From Phoebastria nigripes (taxonomy: Eukaryota > Chordata > Aves > Procellariiformes > Diomedeidae): a stretch of DNA of 64,000 nucleotides. The notes beneath the pieces were generated by a model. It did not search any database, was not told the DNA's origin, and saw nothing but the letters and a program-made list of their open reading frames with translations. The stretch is taken from the NCBI GenBank assembly GCA_035582835.1, contig JAYKAV010003059.1, forward strand, positions 456,304 through 520,303. Reading direction: 5' to 3'. Positions 50,952 to 62,900 of the stretch are shown here, piece by piece. Within the stretch, counting starts at the first letter, position 1; every line of letters begins with the position of its first letter. The translations under genes and the position numbers were made by a program.

Positions 50952-53900
50952 TTTATATATAGCTATAATATAGTTATATTAGCATTACCAATAATAGGAG
51001 GCTCCATGTTTGTTAAACTGCCCTGTGTGCATAAATCCATTTGTGTGTATAGAAAAAAAAGAGCTGGCCCATTTTAATAGATGCAGCAAATACATTAAAA
51101 CAACCCTTGCCTTACAGTAACAATCACTTAGTGTTTAGGCAAAACAGGTGTTAAGAAAGAGTTCTGTTATTTTTCCTAGTTCACAGACAAAGGGAGAGAC
51201 AATATTTTGACATTAACTATGGACTTTCTGTTTTCAAAAACATATTTTAAAATACTGATATTTGAATCAACTCCAAATGAAACAAGTAGAAAGGTAGCAG
51301 GAGGTTTTTTCCTTCTATTATGCTCTGTGCATTTGCTCTTCCTTAGATAGCTGCAAATCCTGTTTGGTTCACTGCACCGTCACCTAACACAACACAGAGC
51401 ACGATTTTAATTGGCAAACTTCTATACGGGAAAAGAGTTTTAAGAAAATGGAAACACATGTATTATAATAAATATAGCAAATGGCACCGGACTATAGTCG
51501 AGCTATCTTTTGAAAAGCCTCTTGGAAGCTAGTAGCTTTGCTACAAACTGTAGTGCTAGGAAGAAAATTGCTTTTCTGAGTTTGGGGCACCTCAGAAGCA
51601 AGACTGTGTCCCAGAGCACAGAGCCTGCCATGCTGGTTTGGACTGGGCAAGACGCACATGAGCGATGTGGTCTGCACCGACCGCAGCAGCTGGCAGACTG
51701 CATTCCCACCCAAAGGATCACAGTGCACTCTGAAGGAAGAAGTCCAGGCTCTCCCATGGGCCCTCCATGCCTGGGCGGCAGAGATACAATCTGGCTGCTG
51801 AAGGTTAATTAGCGAGTGGTTTTCCTTACTACCTTCTGCTTTGATGTCATACATTACTAAGGTGATAATCTGTGATACTTCCTTCTGAGCATTCACTCTT
51901 CATATTTGCAACTTCAGTAGCTAGTTTAAAGTTGCCAAAGATACTAAACCAGCTTTGAATACATAATATGTTATTATATCTAATATATTGATACAATTAT
52001 CTACATGATTTTTTTCCTCTTAAGAAAACTTCAGATACATCATGTAATGAGCACTTCTACTACAGTTACACTGCTCTCTTGACAGGTATCCTCTACGAAG
52101 CAGCTTCTGATAAGAAAGGGTAACAAAGCTATGAAAATAATTACAGGGGAAATACTGCAGTTAATTTAAGAGTCAGCCAATTTATTCAAGTCTGGAAACA
52201 GCAGTAGCAAACAAACGGTGAGACATAGTAAAGGACAATTTTCTAGGAGAGATTTAGTTAACAATCCACTGACCGCACTGGATTTCTCATTAGTGTCGAG
52301 TTGAATCTTATGATAGTTCATTCTCCCCACAAGAACAATATTTACACATTACCAATTAACTATTCTTTAGTGAAAGAGAGTTTTTCAGCATTACATGGGG
52401 ACACATGTGGGCTCTGTAAAAACATGAGATGTGTAACACACGGTAAACAGAAAGTAATGATCTTAAACAGGCCAAACCCTTGAATTCGTCACTAATAAAT
52501 GTCCCCATGCATTCAGCAGTCCTGGCTGCTGGGAGCCTGTTTTCTTCAAATACTTCAAACACTAAAATCCAGGAACATTTATTATTTTAATCCATTACAG
52601 GCAGTGCTTGATTTAACTTTATTGGTTGTGGTGGTGGTATTGGTTATAGTGGGGGTAAAGCTATGTTCTTTTACACATCATTTCAAAAGGGCTTAATTAT
52701 ATTTTATAGCTCAGGCCAGGAATCCTGCTTGTTTTGTGTCTAACAAGGTTCAAATGGAGTTCAGGTCAGTGATGAATCAGAAGAGAAGTCAAAGATGGTT
52801 ATCTATATGAAATGAGCTCATCTCCCTTAAAGAATAACTGGGCAGGTACATCATGTTCATTACACTACTGCATACTAAATAGCTGCAAAATCTCATTTCA
52901 CTTGTCTATTTGGTAATTTTGGATTTTGTGATGCCTGATCAGAGAGGGCATATTAAAGTTAAGATCTAAAGGGATTTTCATTTTTGGTCAAGGCTGTCTT
53001 TGGTATACAACAATGTAGAATATATTTGTAAAGCTCTATATTGCCCTATCTTACTCTAATTAAGTGGAGAAAAATGCATAATGGAAACCAACAAAAATAG
53101 TGCCCATTTTGCATCCGTGAGTCCAGCTTTCAAAACTGACTGAGTGCTATACTGACATGAGTAATACTTGGTTCTTGCATCATAAACATTCTATTTTTAG
53201 ATATCAGCAGTTTTCAGAAAAGTGACTAAACATTCTTACTCCAGCTTTACAGATTGACATAGAGAGGTTCTTCAATTTAAAAAAAATCTATGTATTTTCA
53301 CATCTTAATTTTAGGTGGTTGGTTGAAAACTTTGGTTTATTTTCAGGAGACAGCTGGTACCTACAACCGTCTTACAAAGTTGTACATACTTAGCACTACT
53401 AAAAAAATCAGACATTGAATGGCTGCACAGTAAATGAAGCATTACAAAATAGTGGATGCCACTCAAAATGTAGCCCTATATAATTGCCACAAGGTTGAAT
53501 TAGAATTACAGCTTTGGTGTCTTGCTCCTCTGCTCTACGCTTGATTCACTGGATTTCAACTGCTTTAATAAACTAAATAGTCCATGAACTAGAAGGTAAC
53601 TTTTCTTTATAAATAAACCATCCTGAAGATAGTGCCTGGCAGCACCCGAGCTGTTTGAGCCTCTATAACCCAGTGAATTATGCTTGTGGAAGTCCAAGGC
53701 TTGACAGATGCACCCAGGCCACACAAACTGAACAGGTTTCCCTGCACTCTTGGGATGTGGTTCCCCAGGATTAAGGCCAGTCCAGGTCCAGGCTCCTATG
53801 TTCCAATCGTCTCCTCCCTTCAATCCTTCCTCCCCCTCCCTCCTTTATATACTTCTCTGAATTCTCTTTTGTGCCAGCATGGTCATTAACATGTACCTGT

Positions 53901-55560
53901 CCAGTGAGCCAGCTGAAGGAGATGATCCTGCTGGAAACTTTTCTTTCCTGTTGGGGTAGTTTTCAGACAGATCAGTGCCCTGACTCAACTCATTGAACAG
54001 CTGCCCAAGTAACAGAGCTAGCACAAGGCAGAGTGTGGAAATGTGCAGCCACAGTAACCTAAACTTCCTATGGAATTGCACCTTTTGTTTGGGCACCAGG
54101 CTGGTGATCTCTCTTGTCATAGAAAAAGAAGAAACGTGTTGCCAGTATGCCAACAATTTAAACAACTTAAGGAACTGGTCCTTAAGACCAGGCAATAATG
54201 CCTAATCTCTGTGTTCTGTACCTCACACTGCAAAACGTAGATTGAACTGGAGGAATTGCACAGAAAGCATAAAATGTACAAAGAAAACATTCAGCTTTCA
54301 TTCTGTATTTCCTCATGAATGTAAATATTCTATAGAATTGACTACCATGAAAATGCTGTATCACCTACTACTGCCACCTATAGCACTGGGATCCACATAA
54401 CAAAAGAAATTCCAGTCTCAAAAAAATATGCAATTACTTCCACAATAAAAGCTGAAGAGATTACAAAACCAACTGTATTTGTTCTGAAATGAATTTCATT
54501 TGGAGCCTACTTTTTAAAGTCAAGTTATTTAAACTGTAAATGCAGTTCTACAAAATTAGTGCACACTGTCTTGAATCAACAACCTACAACTAACTTTTTT
54601 TTTTCTTTTTTCTTTTTTTCCCCCCAAGTTAACGTGCTAGTTCATCAGTAGCAATTCTGAACCCTGTTACAAAGTACCAGTAGGGAATCTGACCAGGATT
54701 AATAGTGGTACTCAGTCTTGGGATTAGGTGGTGTCTTGTTTCATGGATTTTAGGCCATCTGTTCTTCCCTCCTACATTATACTCCTGCAGAACTATAAAC
54801 GCACCTCCACCTCAGGGACTATAGAAAGGAATTAGAATTCTTCTGCTTTTCATTATCACAAGATTCAGTAACTCATTTCATTGTCAGGATAATCCCCTTT
54901 TACTCTTTCTTTTGCGCTTGCAGGGTATGCCAAAATGACAAATAAAATCCCAGATGTTAGAGACCTGATGAGGTCTCCACCTTTTCTTGAGTGTTGGGTT
55001 TAAGCTACTTGGGACATGGTGTCAAATCTGACAGGACCCTGATGCCCACACCCAATATTCATTAAGGTTTGTTAGTGATTTGTATAGCTGTCTACAAGCT
55101 GCACTTCCACCTCAATCCTCAGTGGCCATTTAAATACTTAGTTTGTCCTCTGGCTTTTACTGACAAAGAATTAATTTCCTATTGTTCAAGTGTTGGAAAG
55201 AGTTTATATTTCTTTCTAAAAGTAACAAAGGTCTTCTGGGTGTTGTAAATGGCTTGTTACTGCTGCATATTATTTTAGGTAGTCATATCTAATTTAATGT
55301 TTTATTTCCCCATGGGCTAACTTGCATATCTGCAGCGTCCAAAGGCTATGACAACGCCTTAGCAGAGTTTTCTGGAGAGAGTCAGTTAACTCCAAAACGA
55401 AGTTTGGTCTTTGCTCTACACCAATTAATAGCTGCATTTAATTTCTAATATTTCTGTAAAGTATCTTAAGTATGTAATTTCTTTCAGGTTTAGTAAAAAT
55501 ATTTGCGATTATCATATGCTCAACTAGTGTTTATTTTTTTCCCTTGTTTATATGCTAAAG

Positions 55561-55787
55561 TAATCATCTCTGCATACGGGATGAAGGGCTGGGGAATTCT
55601 GTCTATGATCTTTGGAATATTTTATGTCCGTAACTCTCTCAGTTCAGACACTGAACAGCAAGACTTCCCTCCTGTGTCCAGCCAGAGCAAAATAAGGCTC
55701 CACCGAGAGGCTACAGGCTTCTTGCTGTCTTTCACTCTGGGGAGAGTACAGTCAGCAACTTCTCTCATTTATCTGCTCTTTTGGCAG
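55561..55787 (+). other. candidate antisense or cryptic exon
   Basis: A plus-strand segment of 227 bp lies between a good acceptor context (TTTATTTTTTTCCCTTG tract ending GCTAAAG before 55561) and a near-consensus donor (GGCAG|GTACGT at 55788). It is less AT-rich than its flanks and is open in one frame across its whole length. That frame extends through both ends (55503-55979, TTG start) and resembles no family I know. It is antisense to VPS13B. It could be an exon of an unannotated non-coding transcript or a chance pseudo-exon. Confidence 0.2.
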
Positions 55788-58700
55788 GTACGTAGTGCTA
55801 ATTTCAACACCAAACCTAAATTAACTGAAAGCCATATGTTTAGAATTGCATTCTATTTCCTAGTATTTATTGTTAAAAATTATTTCAACTTTAATGGCAT
55901 GTCACTGTTCTGGAGTGAGCTACATACCTCAAGTGTGATACCAAGCAATCTCAAATCGGACTGGGTACGTGGCACTTGAGAGCTCTAGCCACTTTGTAGA
56001 AGATGCCACATACTTCAGAGGACAAAAATCACTGAACCAGATCTAATGACAGTTCTTGAACTTTGGGTTTTCATCAACAGTACAAATAAGCTGCCAAAAA
56101 TGAGCTAAATGTTTGTTATTTGCTTGTCTGAAATGGGTACAAGTTTTAACTTGTAACTCTAAGCCAGAAAATATAAAATGACTACAGATAAATATTTTAT
56201 TTAACATCAGTATGACTTAAACTCCTGCCCTTAAGGGTATCAGAAAAACTATACTGGTAGCCTCTTCTAAAGTAAAATTAATAATATCTTTTTTTGGAAA
56301 AGGGATTTTGTTTTGGTTTGTTTTTTGCCAATACACTGCATCACATTCTACAATAGTATTACTTTACTAAAACCGAAATACTTGGGATTTCACCAGAAGT
56401 ACAGAGGAGAACATAAATATTCTATCAGAAATAGTAACCATGTTGTTATAAGCAACTTGTATTAAAACATGAAAAATGTCCAAAAAATGAAGTCCCTTGA
56501 CATACTAAAGGTTTGGGGTTGTATAACAGTGCAGCAGGATACGTAGAAATGGAGGTGTTCTAATTTGATCCAACTGCAATGTGAGTGTTCAACACTTACA
56601 ATTTATTTTGTTAGAAGTGAAATAATTCAACTAATTAGCCCCTCTGTTTTCAGAAGCTACATCTTTTTACTTTCATAAGAAATTAAGAAGAAAAACTAAA
56701 ACAATTAGCTTCCATGATTAAATCAGGAAAGTCTAGAGGGAAAACTGATAATTAAAAAAAAAGTTATATGGCAAGCTTCTTTCTTAATTTCAGCTAAAAA
56801 AATCAAAGCATTACACAAGGTCACGCACTTTTGTTTTCCCCCTATAAGGGAGGAAAAATGCTGACAATACATTCTTGTGAGGTTTTTTTGCTAAATAATT
56901 CCTAGCAAATACGATTCCTTACAAACCAACTTCATCTCCTACATTAAAACTCATCTGGAAAAGGGGTCGTTTACACTGTTTATAAAACACTGCCACATAA
57001 AATGTGTAAAAAAACCATATTTCACTAAAAATAGCTTGCGTAAGTAAGGGATTAGAGTAGTTTCTACTGCTATAATTGTTCCTTTGTAGTTTTTTCCATG
57101 ATGTTTTTGAACAGTGTTTTTAACTATGTTTATTAAAGTCAGCACATCAAAAAGGATCAAAGAGAAAGCTAGTGAGAACTAAAGAAACCCCAAGCGTATT
57201 GTGTTGTCTCACTGGGGAGTTATGCAGATTCAAGTAAACAAGTGCAAATTGTTGAGGTTTTAATGAAAATTTTCTACAATTATTGTATCTGAAGTCATTC
57301 TATATAATAACATCTGTACAGCAGATGGCCATACTGTACAAAAGGCAAGCAATGCTCCTTTTTCTTCCTCTGTTTTAACAGTACATCTGAGATGACTACT
57401 TTTGTCATTGTGCTTAGTTTGGTTCAGCAAATAATTCGTAAAATGCAGCTGCTGCAGATGGTCACAATAGTTATTTGACTGTAAAATCAAAGACACAGTG
57501 AAGTATTTGCGTATTAGTTTCATTCTATAAAAAAAATCTGACATTAACCCTGTTCAGCTCAAAAGGTATATCTATACAACCTTTTGTAAAAAGAAAAGTA
57601 GTGAAGAACTGACATATTTAAATACTCCTTGCTCGCAAGACACAGCTACTACACTTTTTTTTAATTGAGTTAGCTTGCATAATTTCTTTGCAAAAATAAA
57701 ACAAATCTAGTTAGTAGTCTAGTTAGTAACTGTGGTATTCTTCTAAAGTATTTTTAACACAAGATTATAATACCATTTCCCTCACACTGAGTAATTTATC
57801 TTCTTTCCTGAAGTTATAACTTCCACTTCGGTTTCTATCAGCACTTTAATTTCAAATTAATAATTTTAAATAAAAATCCAAACAATTTATTAAAAGAATT
57901 TTTGACAGTTTCAATCAGTTCTGTGGAAGTGTGTCTTTCACACTTCTTGAAACTTAAAACAATTTATTGCACTGTCACAATAGCATGCATAACCTCACGC
58001 ACATGTATTTTTCTTTTTATAAAGTAAAGATAAGGCAACTTTAACCAGAAAAAAATGTGAAAAGCGTCTGTTGATGTCTATTATTGTCTGGTTATGAAAG
58101 TTCTTCATATAGAATATGAATTAGATTCAGCATCAGTGTTGCTTTACTTAACAATGCTTGCCAGACTACAAACATACTGAAGATTCATGTATAGCTTGTG
58201 ACATGAAAAATAAAGATTGGCTTCCTCAGACTGCCAGAAGAATTAAGAAACGGAACTTTGTAGTAGAATGTTTCTGAGGCTTAAAGTGCAAGGCAAGGTA
58301 CGTCCTCCTTCTGGGAGGATGAAAAACTCCAGGGTAAGTGATATACACTGCTAAGTTTGCCAAATTGCTTTATAGTACAGTGACGGAACGGGCTCGACTT
58401 TGATATATCGAAGCTTGCTGCGGACACTGTAATGTACCATGGAACAGATGATGTATAAATGATAGAGGGGAAGTGATGGAAGGAAAGAGGATTATTACAC
58501 AGAAAGAAAACTAGAACTATTTAAAGGACATTAGAAAGGCCTTTTACTCAGTTGCAGTGCCTTCTGTGCTAGGGTTGCGATCCGATTGGAAAAGCGTGGG
58601 AACGCAGGCACTGTTCCTGCCTGTACTGCTGTTTATTTATGGATAAATCAAGAGTTTCAGGCTCCAGCACTTTCACAGGCTTTCATGTCCTATGAACCTC

Positions 58701-59294
58701 AAATTTTTCATTTTTAACTTTTAAAACAATAAAGAAGCACTGAAACTTGCTGGCCTGAGGAGAAATATTTCTGATGAAAAAGAAATAAATCACCACCTCA
58801 CTTGGCCTACAACTTGTTCCTCTCAGCTACAGACCATTTTACCTCCCAAGCTACTCTGCCAGCTACCTACATCTGGCTCATCTCCACATCATGTAAATGT
58901 ACCATCTTATTAATTTTATTAAAAGACTAATAAAACAATTTACAAAAACACTCAAAATGTCTTCATTTTAAATGAGTCTCTGGTATCCTGTTAATTGTAC
59001 CCAAGGTGTAAAGTTTCCTTGCAGTTCTGCAGTAATGAGGCTGGAGCGCCTGTTTTCCCCGGGTGACTCTCAGCTGCGCAGAGGAAGCATGTAAAAATTT
59101 AAAACTTCATAAGCCTGGAGGAGAATAATGGTATGACCCAATATTTACATAGTAGCATATGTCAGGGCTCTGAACAATTATTTTTGTATTTTTTTTAAAC
59201 AGAAATACAGAGTCCTAACAAGAAAATGTAGTTATAGAGTGAAAACTGTCAAAATTTTGCCCTTTGAAGTATGTGCTGTGTTATCAGAATACCA

Positions 59295-59321
59295 GAATAG
59301 TGGTTCTTGTAACCACTATTC
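59295..59321. repeat. perfect 11-bp hairpin
   Basis: GAATAGTGGTT (59295-59305), loop CTTGT, AACCACTATTC (59311-59321). It lies 248 bases into the intron downstream of the VPS13B exon at 59570-59977. It is too short for a microRNA precursor. Confidence 0.8.
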
Positions 59322-59569
59322 CAGCCAGAATTCCGTCAATAAATTAGTAATTACAAGCTAGGGGATATTAACTACAAAATTAAGCACTCTTGGGTGCTGC
59401 CTCATTGAAAGGAAAACTCAGGTAATGGAGTCTATCAGGGACTTGCTATTTTCTGTTGTGGATTTATGATGTTAGCTAGGAGTCCCCCTCAATGCCCCAC
59501 ACTTTAAAATGGTTACTAGACCACCACTTGAACGAATCAGTAGCACTTCCAACTTTCAAAAACTCTTAC

Positions 59570-59977
59570 CTGCAGTTTTATGTCCACTTTTAATATTCAG
59601 GCTCCCACTGAGGTTTGATAAAGAGACTAACAAACAAGGTTTACTGGGATGTGGGATGGTTTCCATCGAAACAACCATTTGAACAGTGTGAATGGAAATT
59701 TTCTGGAAGCAGGAAAGGGCTCGCCACAACTTTTCTTGTACTGAAGCCTTTTGCGCAGCGTTGGTGCGCGCTGCAGGTAGCAAATCCTTTGTACTGGGGT
59801 GTTTGGTTATCGAAGTGACATCCTCATCTGGAATAACGCCAGCTGACAAAGCAGCCTCCTTCCTGGGCTCATCATCATCTGTGGTTATGATTTTCTTCAA
59901 AAACTGGTTTATTTGATCAAGTCTGACAAAACTGAGATTTGCTTTCAAAGGTTTTGATATGTCCACATTTATGTCAG
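59570..59977 (-). CDS. VPS13B: VPS13B internal exon (window exon 1 of 9, groove region)
   Basis: First of nine consecutive exons of a bridge-like lipid transfer protein that acts at the Golgi and endosomes. The acceptor is CTCTCTTACAG before 59977 and the donor is CAG|GTAAGAG after 59570. The exon starts with two bases of a split Ala codon and ends with one base of a split Gly codon. It gives about 136 residues, beginning ADINVDISKPL and ending LNIKSGHKTA. An acidic, probably disordered linker (TTDDDEPRK) is followed by alternating hydrophobic strands (KISIHTVQMVVSMET, CLLVSLSNLSGSLNIK), the pattern expected of the repeating beta-groove (RBG) units of VPS13 proteins. In-phase joining to the next exon supports the assignment. 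The reading frame is open 15 codons upstream of the acceptor, but that part is intron. Confidence 0.85.
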
Positions 59978-62900
59978 CTGTAAGAGAGAGTTGAAGAAAG
60001 AAATATGAGAAACTATAGTGCAATTATTCAAGCAATGTAAAAATATTAGGCATTTAGTGGAGATAACATTATTTCTACCATGTTTCATTAAAAGGACTGA
60101 ATCAATGGTAAAACATAATGAAACAACATTTTTAGCAATAAATCTGAATTAAAACATCATGAAAAGCACTATAAGCAATCTTCACTATATACAGTTTTAA
60201 AGGAAGAAACATGTCACAATGTCGATCTTATTTCCTTGTTTTTTTTCCCAGGGATCACCAGAGCTATCTGAAAGACACACACTTTATTCAAGTATGTAGG
60301 AGGGTAAATACATTAGTCCTTTTGTGTCAGAATGAAAATATACTTCACATTCTCTTGAGTTTTACATCCAGTAGAACTATTTGACTAAACTCCAAAGCCA
60401 ACAGCGAACATTTTCAACACATTTAAATGAGTGAATAACGTGTATATTCTGTTGTTTCCTACACAGCTAATATGCAGTATTCTTCAATGCATTTTCAAGA
60501 TGAAATGTGAAATAAAAAGCAAATATAAAAACTGAGGTATGTTTAGATTTCTTTGTTTTCCAGGGAGATTGGAATAACCTAATATTTTTAAAATGTTCTT
60601 CGTCTCCTTAAGTAAAGGATTTTGGTACTTCCCAGACTGCTAAAAGTCTCACAGAATTTTTAGAAATCACAACTAATATGAACAACATTGACAATAGTGA
60701 TACTTTAGTAGCTGAGATGTTGCAATTACCAAGATTATTCCACAGATGGGAAGCAGGATTTTATGATGGTTGAAACTTATTTCTGTGCTGCTATCTGCCT
60801 TTTTATCAGTACACTACACTTCATTACAGAAATCCAGCTTTAACTTAGTTTTTAAAATTTTTCATTTCAAATTCAGCTTTCACCCAGTAATGAGACAGCT
60901 ACCCTGGGCAGGGGGAAAAGTTTGCTTTTCACTTTGCTGTTTGATTCCCACCACCCCACCCCCAAGAACCAAAAATGATTCAAATTCTGTGCATATACCT
61001 AAACTAGATTAAATGTTCAGAGAAAACAGCACTACTTAGTTTCAAGTTTCATTATAAATATATATAGGAAACACTGTTTGTTGAAGGTTTTACACAGATT
61101 AATGAGTATTTCACCAAAATTAGGACCTAGTTTCAAGTTGTCCAGGATCACGTTCTACTCTCAATGCTGATGAAAACTGATGAGCTCGATTCTCCCATTC
61201 TTTAGGTAAATTACAAGGCTGTAAAGGGCTGCAGGAGCAGAGCTTTGGAGCTGCTCGTAAGCATAGGTTTATACTGACTTCAGAGAGTCCCAGGCACATG
61301 ACAAAGCACTCATCTGACCCCCCAAAATATCTGGGGGTTCTAAATTTCACTTAGATGCTTTGGTATCTGAATAGATAAGTCTCTGAATTATAAACCAGCA
61401 CTTTTTCTACAAAGATAAGAGAAACTTATTAATGGCCATGTAAGATTTGTTATAGCTGAATTAAAAAACCCAAAACGATCTTAGAAAAAAGGCTGTAGTA
61501 CTCCACAAACCACAGCTAACTGAAATTTAAGACTGAAAAACTATTTTAATTATAACTTACAATTTTAATTAATGGTTTTTCCGAAAATGCTTTCTCTTGT
61601 GCTAAAGCCTTCCACACTGAACTAGAAACTGTGGCAAAACACTAGCTAACATGTGGGCCTAGTAGAAAGGCAAGTATCAAAGCTATGAAGCTGGACATTA
61701 GAAGAGAGCAAGATTTTTAGGCATCCAAAACCACACATGATCAACTTGGAAGATTTTTCAAAATACTTACGTCCCAATATTTTTAATTAAAACCAAGGGA
61801 AGAAGAATGTCATAGAACTTTTGAAAATCTCTCCACCCTTTTTCGCACTAAAGAATACCCCAAGACTCGCCTGCCTTTTTGCACACATCATTGGTCCTCT
61901 CCTCCCTTTGAATGGAGAAAGGAGTCTTACAAAGAAAGTAGAGACCCATGTGACATTATGATATTAACTTACTTATGATACTCAAATGGAAAGGAGTGTT
62001 ATTCTAATGAAATACTAAAAAAAAAAAAACCCAAACAAACAAATGAGCAGCATTTTTGAAATGACCCAAGTTTGAAATCCAACTCACACTCGGATTTGGG
62101 TTTCTGAACCATTTTGACACTTTCAAAACAAGTCCCTTATCGACTTAATTTTCTCCATTAGTGATGTAGTAATAAAGGAGTAAAATAGAATAGATATTCT
62201 TGTCTTTGCTACATAATTAAGTTTGTAAGTTAGTAAATGAGGAAAGGACCCTTATTGCTTGGTGTGACAGCTTTCACATCTAACTGCTTTGCCAGAGGCA
62301 CATTTTATTGCCAACACTTTCCTATGGTAGTATAGCCCAGAAGAGGAAAAAACAACAAAAACCCCTACAACCCAAAAACTGCTTAGACATAAGTTGATAG
62401 AACAGGTGTCAAGCTAAAGCCAGAGAGCAAACCGATTGAGAAAGATTTAAAAGGAGATGAATATGAGAGCAATAGTTCTCTCTTGGGCTTCCTAAGGCCA
62501 GGGCAGAGAAGACATAGGGCGCTGGTGAAGCTCAGCGGTGGAACATGCATGGCACCTGTGGTCCTGGACCTGTGTTTTATCACTGCTGTTAGTCACTTGT
62601 TTTCACAAACACTGCACTCATCCAAGAGAGCAATAAAAAAATGGACACTAAGACACCAGAGAAATGCAAATGACTTCCCTGTTTTCTGTTTGGAAACTGC
62701 ACATTTCACACAGAAAAATGTTGTCATGACTGATAACTTGACAAAGGTTTGTATTAAGTTATTATTATCCAGTGAACCAGCCCCAACAGAAGGTGGTGGC
62801 GGCCAAAAAGATAATTGCAGAAAATGTAACTCTGGAAGCTTCACTGCAAATATTTTGACTATCTCATAATGACACAGGTTATTTTTACATCTGGGGAAAG

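Larger units (their letters stand above)
47388..59569 (-). other. VPS13B: VPS13B intron of 12.2 kb
   Basis: Non-coding for VPS13B; the split Gly codon matches in phase (1+2). Notable contents are an AT-rich inverted repeat at 50918-50951, a locally GC-richer patch at about 51540-51810, a plus-strand candidate cryptic exon at 55561-55787, a pyrimidine tract at about 54594-54627 and a perfect 11-bp hairpin at 59295-59321. One N lies at 47819. Confidence 0.78.

Noticed and set aside
59978..60023. Upstream extension of the exon at 59570-59977 in the same open frame
   Set aside because: The extension crosses a clear acceptor (CTCTCTTACAG) and reads a hydrophobic low-complexity sequence from the pyrimidine tract, so it is intron.
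62483..62869. 128-codon plus-strand open frame with overlapping minus-strand frames
   Set aside because: No family resemblance and no plausible splice context.
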